NCBI GenBank assembly: GCA_036381175.1
Contig: DASVDI010000022.1
Coordinates: 1 to 28,989, forward strand
Source: JAJUFS01 sp036381175
Lineage (GTDB): Bacteria; Pseudomonadota; Gammaproteobacteria; Natronospirales; JAJUFS01
Length of the DNA: 28,989 nucleotides
Direction: 5' to 3'
Below, piece after piece: positions 14,132 to 21,777 of this stretch (position 1 is the first letter of the stretch; each line of letters begins with the position of its first letter). Made by a program: the position numbers and the translations under genes. The notes beneath the pieces were generated by a model. That model did not search any database and was not told where the DNA came from. It saw only the letters and a program-made list of their open reading frames with translations.

Positions 14132-15294
14132 GAATCCTGTTCGTAACCGTTGTTGTTTCCTGTCCGGCCCATGCCGGTTCGGTCGAAGAAGAAGCATTAC
14201 CCTGGCAGGACGCGCACCGTTTCGTCGAAGCGCTCGAAACCATCCGCACGCAATACGCCGAACCCGTCGATGACGAGACACTCATCAATGAAGCGATTCG
14301 CGGCATGGCCGCCGGCCTTGATCGTTACTCGGTGTATCTCGCGCCGGCGGAATACGAGCAGGCGCGCATCGATGCACTGGGCCGCTACGAAGGCATCGGC
14401 GTGGAAGTCAGCCGCGCAGCGCAGGGCGGCTACGTTGTTGTCGCGCCGTTTGACGGCGGTCCCGCCGCGCGCGCGGGCATTCAGTCCGGCGATCTCCTGT
14501 TGCGCGCCAACGGCGTTTCGCTCGAACGTGCCGATCCCGCGGAACTTGATCGCATCCTGCACGGGGATCCGGGCAGCGCGGTAACGCTCAGCGTGCAGCG
14601 TGGCGAACAGCCGCCATTCGATGTCACGCTTGTGCGCGAGATCATTCGCATTCCCAGCATCAGCGGCAAGACCCTGCCGAGCGGCGTTCGCTACGCGCGC
14701 ATCGCGATGTTCAGCGATCGCTCCGCGCGCGATCTCGCGGAGTTGCTTGACGATCTCGACATCAAGGACGATGACGTTCCGGGACTCATTATTGATCTGC
14801 GCGACAACGCCGGCGGTGTTGTCGAAGGCGCGGTGGATATTGCCGATCTGTTTCTTGATGAAGGCGTCATCGTTTCCACCAGCGGACGCGCGCCAGGCCA
14901 GACTTTCGATTACCTGGCGAAGCCGGGCGGCATCGCCGCGGGAATACCCATCGTCCTGCTGGTGAACGGCGGCACCGCATCGGCGGCAGAAATCGTTGCC
15001 GGCGCCTTGCAGGATTACGATCGCGCGACGCTGTTCGGTACGCGCACTTTCGGCAAGGGCGCGGTGCAGACACTGATTCCGCTCGCCGGCGGTGGCGCGC
15101 TCAAGCTCACCACCGCGCATTACCGCACGCCGTCGGGAAGCCGCATCGACAGCGCCGGCATTGTTCCCGACATCGAAGTCGCGATGGCAGATGATGCGCC
15201 GAAGGCCGCGCCGACTGAGGATGATGCGCTCGTGCAGCGCGCGGTTGAATTTCTCGCGTCACCGGTTGCGATGAAAGAAGGGATGCAGCCGTGA
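14050..15294 (+). CDS. S41 family C-terminal processing peptidase (CtpA-like)
   Basis: An exported serine protease of the tail-specific Prc/CtpA family. The 414-residue protein has a signal region ending VVVSCPAHA (cleavage probably after residue 42), the S41 N-terminal helical part, a PDZ domain at about 112-195 (GIGVEVSRAAQGGYVVVAPF, AGIQSGDLLLRANGV), and the protease domain with VPGLIIDLRDNAGG, nucleophile Ser311 in GGTASAAEIVAGAL, and Lys336 in FGKGAVQTLIPL. The only usable start is GTG at 14050, inside an inverted repeat; no in-frame ATG occurs before about 14305, which is past the signal peptide. The first ~28 residues are therefore repeat-encoded. It sits between envC and yibQ, an arrangement known in other gammaproteobacteria, which suggests a role in peptidoglycan-enzyme turnover. 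The substrate is unknown. Confidence 0.92.
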   Translation: MISEKTKTRDRFASERAILPLLTSHFSRILFVTVVVSCPAHAGSVEEEALPWQDAHRFVEALETIRTQYAEPVDDETLINEAIRGMAAGLDRYSVYLAPAEYEQARIDALGRYEGIGVEVSRAAQGGYVVVAPFDGGPAARAGIQSGDLLLRANGVSLERADPAELDRILHGDPGSAVTLSVQRGEQPPFDVTLVREIIRIPSISGKTLPSGVRYARIAMFSDRSARDLAELLDDLDIKDDDVPGLIIDLRDNAGGVVEGAVDIADLFLDEGVIVSTSGRAPGQTFDYLAKPGGIAAGIPIVLLVNGGTASAAEIVAGALQDYDRATLFGTRTFGKGAVQTLIPLAGGGALKLTTAHYRTPSGSRIDSAGIVPDIEVAMADDAPKAAPTEDDALVQRAVEFLASPVAMKEGMQP

Positions 15295-16085
15295 GAACGA
15301 TTCATGCAGTGTGTTTTGTCTTCGCCCTCGCGATGTTCGCGGCGAGTGCGGAGGATTTTGAAACGCTGCCGCGCATCGCGATCATCATCGACGACATCGG
15401 TGACCGCTACGAGGAAGGTGAGCTCGCGGTGACCTTGCCCGGCCCGGTTGCCTGCGCTTTCCTGCCGCACACACCGTATTCCGCCGAACTCGCGCGCCTG
15501 GCGCACGAGAAAGGCAAGGAAGTGCTGCTGCACCTGCCGCTGCAATCGCTCGCCGGCAAGGCGCTCGGCCCCGGCGCGATCACGCTTGAAACCAGCGAAC
15601 ACGAATTTCGCCGCATCCTTGGCGCTGACCTTGCCGCCATTCCGCACGTGAGCGGCGTCAACAATCACATGGGCAGTTTGCTGACGCGCCATCCGGGCCA
15701 CATGACCTGGCTGATGCGCGTGCTCGCCGAGCGCGGCGATCTTTTCTTCGTCGACAGCTACACGCATCCCGCGTCGGTCGCACTCGCGATGGCGCGCGAG
15801 CAGGGCGTTCGTACCGCGCGCCGCGATGTGTTCCTCGACAATGTTCCGGCGCGTGATGCCATTGCCGCGGAATTCCGCCGCCTGGTTGATGAGGCGCAAG
15901 CACGCGGCAGCGCGATCGGCATCGGGCATCCGTATCCGGAAACGCTCGCGTTTCTCGCCGACGTGCTGCCGCGACTTGAAGAGGATTTCGGCGTCGAACT
16001 CGTTCCTGTCGAAACGTTGTTGAGTGCTCCGCCGCATTGGATCGCGAAGAAGCAATCGCCAGATTCTTCCACGCACGATGAGTAA
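15291..16085 (+). CDS. yibQ: Divergent polysaccharide deacetylase family protein (YibQ-like)
   Basis: A 264-residue exported protein with signal peptide MRTIHAVCFVFALAMFAASA. The mature part has the fold of NodB-type deacetylases: IAIIIDDIGDRYEEG near the N-terminus (Asp pair), VLLHLPLQSL, VSGVNNHMGSLLTRHP (His in the metal-binding region), FFVDSYTHPASVALAMA, and GIGHPYPETLAFLADVLPRL. It begins with GTG in a GTGA overlap with the S41 protease gene. E. coli YibQ lies next to envC; its substrate is not established, though a cell-wall or glycan role is likely from the context. Confidence 0.9.
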   Translation: MRTIHAVCFVFALAMFAASAEDFETLPRIAIIIDDIGDRYEEGELAVTLPGPVACAFLPHTPYSAELARLAHEKGKEVLLHLPLQSLAGKALGPGAITLETSEHEFRRILGADLAAIPHVSGVNNHMGSLLTRHPGHMTWLMRVLAERGDLFFVDSYTHPASVALAMAREQGVRTARRDVFLDNVPARDAIAAEFRRLVDEAQARGSAIGIGHPYPETLAFLADVLPRLEEDFGVELVPVETLLSAPPHWIAKKQSPDSSTHDE

Positions 16086-16095
16086 GGAGTCACGC

Positions 16096-16659
16096 ATGCC
16101 GGCGCCGAAAGTTCTCGTTCCGCTCGCGGATGGTTGCGAGGAAATCGAAGCTGTCACCATCATCGATATCCTGCGTCGAGGCGGCGTTGAAGTAACGGCG
16201 GCGAGTCTTGATGGCGGCATCGTGAAGGCATCGCGCGGCGTGAAGATCGAACCGGATGCGAACCTCGATGACGCGTTGCAATCCGATTACGACATGATTG
16301 TCCTGCCGGGTGGCGCGGGCGGTGCTGATCGGCTGGAAGCGGATGCGCGCATTGGGAGGCTGTTGAAAAAAATGGCGGACAGCGAAAAATTCGTTACCGC
16401 GATCTGCGCCGCACCAAAAGTACTCGCCGCGGCTGGCTTGCTGGACGGACGCGAGGCGACCAGTTATCCCGGTTACCTCGATGAGAATCCGGCGACGGAC
16501 ATGCGCTATTCGAATGCCGCCATCGTGCAGGACGGCAAATTTGTCACCTCACGCGGACCGGGTACAGCGATGGATTTCGCGTTAAAATTGCTCGAATTAC
16601 TGACGGGCCCGGATCGCCGCCAGGAGGTGGAAGGCGCCTTGCAAAGAACGGATCCCTGA
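16096..16659 (+). CDS. DJ-1/PfpI family protein (YajL-like)
   Basis: A 187-residue cytoplasmic protein of the DJ-1 superfamily, related to E. coli YajL, which is implicated in protection against oxidative and carbonyl stress. It starts MPAPKVLVPLADGCEEIEAV with the conserved acidic residue near Glu16. The nucleophile elbow is TAICAAPKVLAAAG with Cys104. SYPGYLDENP and FVTSRGPGTAMDFALKLLEL complete the family signature. AAGGAG lies about seven bases before the ATG at 16096, which decides this start over ATG at 16078. It follows yibQ by 10 bases. The exact biochemical activity of this family (chaperone, deglycase or glyoxalase III) is disputed. Confidence 0.92.
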   Translation: MPAPKVLVPLADGCEEIEAVTIIDILRRGGVEVTAASLDGGIVKASRGVKIEPDANLDDALQSDYDMIVLPGGAGGADRLEADARIGRLLKKMADSEKFVTAICAAPKVLAAAGLLDGREATSYPGYLDENPATDMRYSNAAIVQDGKFVTSRGPGTAMDFALKLLELLTGPDRRQEVEGALQRTDP

Positions 16660-16692
16660 CAGAACGAGAAAACAGGACAATTCGGGGGCGGA

Positions 16693-17754
16693 ATGAGAGG
16701 GAATCTTCTGGCGGGCAGCGATCCGCTTCGCGATCAACTGCGCGGCTTCGCGCGCAGCATTGCGGAAATCGAATGGCTGACGCTCATTCTTGTATTGCTC
16801 TACCTGCTGGTGCCCGGCACCGAGGTCGCGAACCGCGACACGCTGATACTCGCGATGGCGCTGTTCGGCGCATTCATTATCGTCTTTCATTACGTGAATT
16901 TCTTTCGCAGCGAGGCGCGCTGGAAACTCGCCGTGGAAACCTGGGTGATGATTGCGTTCATCACGGTTGTCGTCTGGCAAACCGGACGCACCGAAAGCGT
17001 GTTGCTGAATCTTTACCTGCTCGTCATCATCGCCTCCGCGCTCACGCTGGACCGGATCACGACGCTGCTTGAAGTCGCGCTGATCGCGGCCTGCTATTTC
17101 CTGCTGGGCGATCATGCCGGCCATGACGTGTTCGGTATCGCCTATGTTGGCCGGCTCATGGCCGAACTCGCGCCGTTCCTGCTGGTTGCCTACCTCACCA
17201 CCATGCTCGCGGGCGATGTGCATCGCGCCAACGAGCGCATTCACGCGCTTGCCGGCTCCGATGAACTCACCGGCCTTTTGAACATGCGCGGCTTCATGAG
17301 CATCCTGATGCGCGAGCATCAGCAGGCCGAGCGTTACGCGCGAACGTTCACCGTCGCGATGATCGACGTGGACAATCTCAAGCGCCTGAACGACGAGAAC
17401 GGACATGAAATCGGCAACCGCGCGCTGAAACTCGTGGCTGCCATCCTGCGCGACAACATTCGCGGCACCGATGCGGTTGCGCGTTTCGGCGGCGATGAAT
17501 TCATCCTGCTGCTTTCACAAGCGAACCTGGTGCGCGCGGAAGAAGTGGTGGGACGCATTCGAAAGCGCTTGCAGGAAGCGGATATCGTCACCGGCCGCCA
17601 GAAGCTGAAACTCGACATCAGTATTGGCTTGGCCAACTACCCGTACAACGGAACCGATTTGCAGGAACTTGTCACGACGGCGGACGCGGCGATGTACGCG
17701 GAGAAGAACAGCAAGCGGGTATCAGCGGAAACGCCAGCGCCAGTATCGGTATGA
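16693..17754 (+). CDS. Membrane diguanylate cyclase (GGDEF protein)
   Basis: A 353-residue inner-membrane protein predicted to make cyclic di-GMP from two GTP. The N-terminal half holds about six membrane segments (roughly residues 28-43, 50-70, 82-97, 103-118, 124-139 and 156-172) with short loops and no recognisable sensor domain. The GGDEF domain starts near SDELTGLLNMRGF (189-201); the active site is GGDEF at 266-270. RGTD at 257-260, five residues before it, fits the inhibitory-site motif RxxD, so product feedback is expected. NLKRLNDENGHEIGNRALKL is the nucleotide/metal-binding region. GGGGGCGGA precedes the ATG. It ends 3 bases from the converging ubiB stop. The signal sensed is unknown. 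Confidence 0.93.
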   Translation: MRGNLLAGSDPLRDQLRGFARSIAEIEWLTLILVLLYLLVPGTEVANRDTLILAMALFGAFIIVFHYVNFFRSEARWKLAVETWVMIAFITVVVWQTGRTESVLLNLYLLVIIASALTLDRITTLLEVALIAACYFLLGDHAGHDVFGIAYVGRLMAELAPFLLVAYLTTMLAGDVHRANERIHALAGSDELTGLLNMRGFMSILMREHQQAERYARTFTVAMIDVDNLKRLNDENGHEIGNRALKLVAAILRDNIRGTDAVARFGGDEFILLLSQANLVRAEEVVGRIRKRLQEADIVTGRQKLKLDISIGLANYPYNGTDLQELVTTADAAMYAEKNSKRVSAETPAPVSV

Positions 17755-17757
17755 ACG

Positions 17758-19401
17758 TCAGCGGCGCAGCAAGGCCGCGAGCATGGCCGCGGCACCGCCA
17801 CCCATCATTGCGGGCCCGAGCCACAACGGCAGCACGCCGAAGCCGACGAACAGCGCGCCGCTGATTGCAGCGACAGCGCCCACCGAGATGAATGCCGCCG
17901 CTTGCCGGTGCAGGCGCATTTCATGTTTCAGCAAGGCCATCGTTTCGGCGTCGCGCTTCACTTCCATCGTGCCATCCTGGGCTTGGCGCAGCGTTTCCTG
18001 CAACAGCAGTGGAATTTCCCGCAGCGCTTCGGCGATTTCCGGAAATTCCTTTTTCAATTGCTTGAAATAATGCCGCGGCCCGAGCTGCTCGCGCATCCAG
18101 CGTTCAAGATGCGGTTTTGCGGTCTTCCACAAATCCAGTTCGGGATACAGATCGCGGCCGAGCCCTTCGATGTTCAGCAGCGTCTTCTGCAACAGCACGA
18201 GTTGCGGCTGCACTTCCATGTTGAAACGCCGCGCAGTCTGGAACAGCCGCACCAGCAACTGCCCGAATGAAATGTCCTTCAGGGGCCGCTGGAAAATCGG
18301 TTCGCACACCGTGCGAATGGCAGCTTCGAATTCATCGACGCGCGTACCTTTCGGCACCCAGCCGGATTCCACGTGCAACTCCGCGACGCGCTGGTAATCG
18401 CGATTGAAGAACGCGACGAAATTCTCGGCGAGATAACGCTGGTCGCGCGGCTCCAGCGTGCCGACAATGCCGAGATCGACAGCAATGTATTTCGGGAGTT
18501 GCGGATTCGTCGCATCCACGAAAATATTGCCAGGATGCATGTCGGCGTGAAAGAAATTGTGCTGGAACACCTGCGTGAAGAAAATTTCCACGCCGCGTTC
18601 CGACAGCACCTTCATGTCAGTGCCGGCGGCTTCGAGTGCTGCGATGTTGCTCACCGGAATGCCTTCGATGCGTTCCATCACGAGAACGTCGCGGCGCGTG
18701 CAGTCCCAATGCACTTCCGGAACGTACAGCAATTCCGAGCCATGAAAGTTGCGGCGCAGTTGCGCGGCATTCGCGCCTTCGCGCATCAGGTCGAGTTCAT
18801 CGAGAATCGTTTTCTCGTATTCCGCGACCACTTCAACCGGCCGCAGGCGCTTGCCTTCCTTCCAGTAGCGTTGCGCGAGATCGGCAATGAGATACAGCAG
18901 CTCGATGTCGCGGCGAATGATGCGCTCGATGTTCGGACGCAGGACTTTCACCACCACGCGCTTGCCGTTGAACAATTCCGCTGCGTGCACTTGCGCGATC
19001 GATGCCGAAGCCAGCGGTTCGGCGTCGAAGCGCGCGAACAATTCACCAACGGGTTGGCCGAGCGATCTTTCCACGATGCCGGTTGCGTCACTGCCTGCGA
19101 ACGGTGGCACGCGATCCTGGAGTCTTGCGAGTTCATCAGCAATGTCGTGCGGAACGAGATCGCGGCGCGTCGAAAGCATCTGTCCGAATTTGATGAAGAT
19201 CGGGCCGAGGTCTTCCAGAACGAGCCGCAATCTCACGCCGCGCGGAATGTCGCGATTGCGAAACCACGTCCATGGCGCGAAATAAATGAGAAAGCGTACG
19301 GGGCGAAACAGATGTGTCGCGAAAATCACCGCATCAAGACCGCGATGCGCGAGCACGAGGTTGATGTGCATGAGACGCAGCAGTTGGCGAGGCGTGATCA
19401 T
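17758..19401 (-). CDS. ubiB: Ubiquinone biosynthesis ATPase/kinase-like protein UbiB
   Basis: UbiB is an atypical kinase-fold ATPase (ADCK/COQ8 family) at the inner membrane that supports the aerobic steps of ubiquinone synthesis. The 547-residue protein has the family KxGQ motif (K71-F-G-Q74, then MLSTRRDLVP), LASASIAQVHAAEL, the VVVKVLRPNIE lysine motif, EKTILDELDLMREGANAAQL, VLVMERIEGIPV, FFHADMHPGNIFVD (catalytic-loop equivalent) and IAVDLGIVGTL (metal-binding DLG). The C-terminus has two hydrophobic segments for membrane binding (VGAVAAISGALFVGFGVLP and LGPAMMGGGAAAMLAALL). ATG at 19401 overlaps the ubiJ stop as ATGA. Confidence 0.97.
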   Translation of the reverse strand: MITPRQLLRLMHINLVLAHRGLDAVIFATHLFRPVRFLIYFAPWTWFRNRDIPRGVRLRLVLEDLGPIFIKFGQMLSTRRDLVPHDIADELARLQDRVPPFAGSDATGIVERSLGQPVGELFARFDAEPLASASIAQVHAAELFNGKRVVVKVLRPNIERIIRRDIELLYLIADLAQRYWKEGKRLRPVEVVAEYEKTILDELDLMREGANAAQLRRNFHGSELLYVPEVHWDCTRRDVLVMERIEGIPVSNIAALEAAGTDMKVLSERGVEIFFTQVFQHNFFHADMHPGNIFVDATNPQLPKYIAVDLGIVGTLEPRDQRYLAENFVAFFNRDYQRVAELHVESGWVPKGTRVDEFEAAIRTVCEPIFQRPLKDISFGQLLVRLFQTARRFNMEVQPQLVLLQKTLLNIEGLGRDLYPELDLWKTAKPHLERWMREQLGPRHYFKQLKKEFPEIAEALREIPLLLQETLRQAQDGTMEVKRDAETMALLKHEMRLHRQAAAFISVGAVAAISGALFVGFGVLPLWLGPAMMGGGAAAMLAALLRR

Positions 19402-20033
19402 GAGTTTTCCTGGTGAACGTTCACGCCGCGCTGCGAGACGCGCCGAAACAGCCGCTGCACGCGCGCCTCCAGGCGGTCGATATCCGTGCGCAGCACATCG
19501 ACGGCGTCATTGAAGGTCTCGACTTCGTCACGCTGAGGCAGGTCGCGTGTCTCGATCTGCAGGTATTCGCGCAGGTTGTCGCCAAAACGCGCCGCGCTCT
19601 CGCGGCCCCAGTCGCCGAATCCCCGCAAGGCATGACCGATGCGATGCGCGGTCGGTCCGCCGACGAAACGCGAAAGGCGATCTTCCCAGTCGATGTCGAG
19701 CAGGCGGATGAGTTCCTGGAATTCCTGTCCGAGACCGGCATCGCCTGCGATGCGAACGCCCGCTGGTGTACCGGGTTCGCGGCGCAAATTCGCAAACAGC
19801 AGCGCGGGAATGGTGCCCTGGACGGTTACATCCGGCTCGCCGCGCCATTGATTGAAAAGTTCGATGCCGCCCGAGTGCGGGCGCAGGAACAGCGGCGCAC
19901 CGAACTCGCGAAACTCCAGCGCGACAGTGCGGCCTTCGAGTTTCGCGCACAAGGCGAGCGCCTCGGCGTTGTCGTCGAGTGCCGCGTCGAACGTCATCTG
20001 CATCAACGCGGTGAACATGCCGGGTAGCCGCAT
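19398..20033 (-). CDS. ubiJ: Ubiquinone biosynthesis accessory factor UbiJ
   Basis: UbiJ is a cytosolic lipid-binding component of the aerobic ubiquinone assembly complex. The 211-residue protein has an N-terminal SCP2-type sterol-carrier domain at about residues 15-125 (LEGRTVALEFREFGAPLFLR, EPDVTVQGTIPALLFANL, RIAGDAGLGQEFQELIRLLD) and a C-terminal coiled coil (EVETFNDAVDVLRTDIDRLE). DIDWEDRLSRFVGGPTAHRI is a conserved stretch. It is wedged between ubiE (1-base TGATG overlap) and ubiB (ATGA overlap), the same gene order as in E. coli. That order settles the identity although the sequence itself is weakly conserved. Confidence 0.93.
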   Translation of the reverse strand: MRLPGMFTALMQMTFDAALDDNAEALALCAKLEGRTVALEFREFGAPLFLRPHSGGIELFNQWRGEPDVTVQGTIPALLFANLRREPGTPAGVRIAGDAGLGQEFQELIRLLDIDWEDRLSRFVGGPTAHRIGHALRGFGDWGRESAARFGDNLREYLQIETRDLPQRDEVETFNDAVDVLRTDIDRLEARVQRLFRRVSQRGVNVHQENS

Positions 20034-20794
20034 CAGAAAACCCGGCCAACGTGCAAGGCAACGATGCCGCCGGTGAGATTGTGAAAGCTTACCTGCTCGA
20101 AACCGGCGGCGAGCATCATCTCGCGCAGCGTTTCCTGATCGGGAAAGCGGCGGATGGATTCGGCGAGGTAGCGGTAACTTTCCGCATCATTCGCAACGAG
20201 CCGTCCCATCGTGGGCAGCACCTTGAAGGAGTACGCGTCGTAAACCTTGTCCAGTCCCGGCAATGCCGGTTTTGAAAATTCCAGCACCAGCGCGCGGCCG
20301 CCGGGTTTGAGCACGCGGCGCATTTCCGCGAGTGCCGCGTCCTTGTCCGTGACGTTGCGCAGGCCAAAGCCAATCGTCACGCAATCGAAATGCGCATCGG
20401 GAAACGGCAGCGACTCTGCGTTCAACTGCACGAAGCGCACATTCTCGAGCACGCCCGCATCAATCAGGCGGCGGCGGCCGTTCTCCAGCATCGCGGCGTT
20501 GATGTCGCTCAGCACCACTTCGCCGGTGTCGCCAACCTGTTTCGCCATGCCGCGTGCGAGATCACCGGTGCCACCGGCAATGTCCAACGCGCGCATGCCG
20601 GGCTTGAGCATCGTTCGCGACAGCGTGTAGCGCTTCCACAGGCGATGCACGCCGCCGGACATGAGATCGTTCATCAAATCGTATTTGTCCGCGACGGAAT
20701 CGAACACGCCGCGCACGCGTTCGGCTTTCTCCGCGAAGGGAACTTCCTTGAAACCGAAATCCGCGGTCTTGTCATGTCGGTCTTCTGGACGCAT
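20033..20794 (-). CDS. ubiE: Ubiquinone/menaquinone biosynthesis C-methyltransferase UbiE
   Basis: UbiE transfers a methyl group from S-adenosylmethionine to the ring carbon of the quinone precursor. The 253-residue protein carries the family signatures: FDSVADKYDLMNDLMSGGVH and RLWKRYT, the SAM-binding motif ALDIAGGTGDLA, NAESLPFPDAHFDCVTIGFG then LRNVTDKDAALAEMRRVLKP, LEFSKP, DAYSFKVLPTMG, and ANDAESYRYLAESIRRFPDQ. ATG at 20794 gives the usual short N-terminal extension before FGFKEVP. It leads ubiE-ubiJ-ubiB, which overlap tightly, and follows the DUF971 gene after a gap of about 80 bases that could hold a promoter. Confidence 0.97.
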   Translation of the reverse strand: MRPEDRHDKTADFGFKEVPFAEKAERVRGVFDSVADKYDLMNDLMSGGVHRLWKRYTLSRTMLKPGMRALDIAGGTGDLARGMAKQVGDTGEVVLSDINAAMLENGRRRLIDAGVLENVRFVQLNAESLPFPDAHFDCVTIGFGLRNVTDKDAALAEMRRVLKPGGRALVLEFSKPALPGLDKVYDAYSFKVLPTMGRLVANDAESYRYLAESIRRFPDQETLREMMLAAGFEQVSFHNLTGGIVALHVGRVF

Positions 20795-20873
20795 GCGAAC
20801 ACCGTTGGCTGTCGAAAAGGGAGGGAAATTCTATCAGGAAGCGCAAGCCGATTGCGGCGGGCCGGGCGAGTGT

Positions 20874-21248
20874 TCAGTTCGAGGCACGCTCGACGCCGGC
20901 CTTCTTCAGGCGTTCAAGGTAGCGCCGCCAGTAATCCTCGGCGTTTTCCCCGAGTTCGCGCAGCACCGGCCAGGAGTAGATGCCGGAATCGTGGCCGTCA
21001 TCGAAGACGAGCCGGATTGCGTAATTGCCGACCGGCTCGATCTTCGTCACGTTCACGTCTTCCTTGCCGATGACGAGAATCTTCGGCAGGCCGTTTTCCG
21101 TCCCGCCATGACCGCGCACTTCCGCCGACGGCGAGAACACGCGGAGATATTCGAAGGGCAGTTCGTAAACAACGTTCTCGCCGAAATGCACTTCGAGCAA
21201 TCTCGAGCTGCGGCGAAGCTTGATGCGACTTGGGGCAGAAAGGCTCAT
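20874..21248 (-). CDS. DUF971 family protein
   Basis: A 124-residue cytoplasmic protein without signal or membrane segment. The start MSLSAPSRIKLRRSSRLLEV, then FGENVVYELPFEYLRVFSPS, IEPVGNYAIRLVFDDGHDSG and IYSWPVLRELGENAEDYWRR match DUF971, a small domain like the N-terminal domain of gamma-butyrobetaine hydroxylase. The function is unknown. The domain has sometimes been linked to metal or iron-sulphur handling, but nothing here tests that. It lies between the hslVU group and ubiE in many beta- and gammaproteobacteria, as here. The inverted repeat at 21274-21372 lies directly upstream, so the gene may have lost co-transcription with hslU or depend on readthrough. Confidence 0.85.
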   Translation of the reverse strand: MSLSAPSRIKLRRSSRLLEVHFGENVVYELPFEYLRVFSPSAEVRGHGGTENGLPKILVIGKEDVNVTKIEPVGNYAIRLVFDDGHDSGIYSWPVLRELGENAEDYWRRYLERLKKAGVERASN

Positions 21249-21273
21249 GGTTCAGTCCGTACGAACAGTCAGC

Positions 21274-21372
21274 GTAGGTTGGGGTGAGGTATTCCCGAAC
21301 CCCAACAGCTTCCGGCAATGAAAACCGCGTTGTCGTTCATCGTTGGGGTTCACTCCGTTCACCCCAACCTAC
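21274..21372. repeat. Paired inverted repeat of the GTAGGTTGGGGTGA family
   Basis: Two modules face each other: 21274-21306 begins GTAGGTTGGGGTGA and ends GAACCCCAAC, and 21342-21372 is its reverse complement with changes in the middle. Each module is also a small hairpin (GTTGGGG with CCCCAAC). About 35 bases separate them. Closely similar GTAGGTTGGG elements are scattered in many bacterial genomes as a REP-like family. It fills the gap between the interrupted membrane-protein gene and the DUF971 gene. Confidence 0.75.
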
Positions 21373-21405
21373 GAACTGGTGCAGCAGTGGCCATGATTCG
21401 GGGCT

Positions 21406-21501
21406 TCAGGAAAACAAAGGCACGGAGTGGATGCCTGCGCCCGCGAGAAAGGCCACGAAGAGCACAACAGACGCTGCGGTCCGCAGACCGAAAAAGAACA
21501 C
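21406..21501 (-). pseudogene. Detached C-terminal segment of the small membrane protein
   Basis: Directly after the TAG at 21502-21504 the same reading frame stays open for 31 codons to TGA (21406-21408). It would encode a hydrophobic stretch, VFFFGLRTAASVVLFVAFLA, then a short polar tail. This reads as a fourth membrane segment continuing ALFWILRAIE, so it is probably the lost end of the upstream gene. It has no start codon or ribosome binding site of its own worth naming. It would be translated only by readthrough or suppression. Confidence 0.55.
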
Positions 21502-21777
21502 CTACTCGATTGCGCGCAAGATCCAGAATAGTGCAATCACGCCAAGCAAGGCGTCGCCGAGCGCGGTCCCCAGCAGCGCCTCGGCGTGCACAAACGAAAT
21601 CCACGCGAAAGCGAAAAACACGAACGTCAGGCAAAGGTTGAGAATCTGCATGACGTTACGGTTGATGACGCCAAGCCGCGGAAGCTGTTCATCCCATTTG
21701 AACAATTTCCAGAAGCCGAGATGGAAGACCGCGAACGCCAGATGAAAGACGCCGCCCGCGTAAATCACCGCGGTCAC
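21502..21777 (-). CDS. Small integral membrane protein, probably truncated by an in-frame TAG
   Basis: A 91-residue protein of unknown function with three predicted membrane segments: about 3-23 (AVIYAGGVFHLAFAVFHLGF), 45-65 (LNLCLTFVFFAFAWISFV) and 68-90 (LGTALGDALLGVIALFWILR). Between the first two lies a charged, conserved-looking loop FWKLFKWDEQLPRLGVINRN. The GTG start overlaps the hslU stop as GTGA, so it is co-translated with hslVU. The frame continues as a hydrophobic segment beyond the TAG, making an ancestral protein of about 123 residues likely; CAG to TAG (Gln to stop) would be a single transition. It may be a fresh pseudogene, a sequencing error or a working short form. Confidence 0.7.
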   Translation of the reverse strand: MTAVIYAGGVFHLAFAVFHLGFWKLFKWDEQLPRLGVINRNVMQILNLCLTFVFFAFAWISFVHAEALLGTALGDALLGVIALFWILRAIE

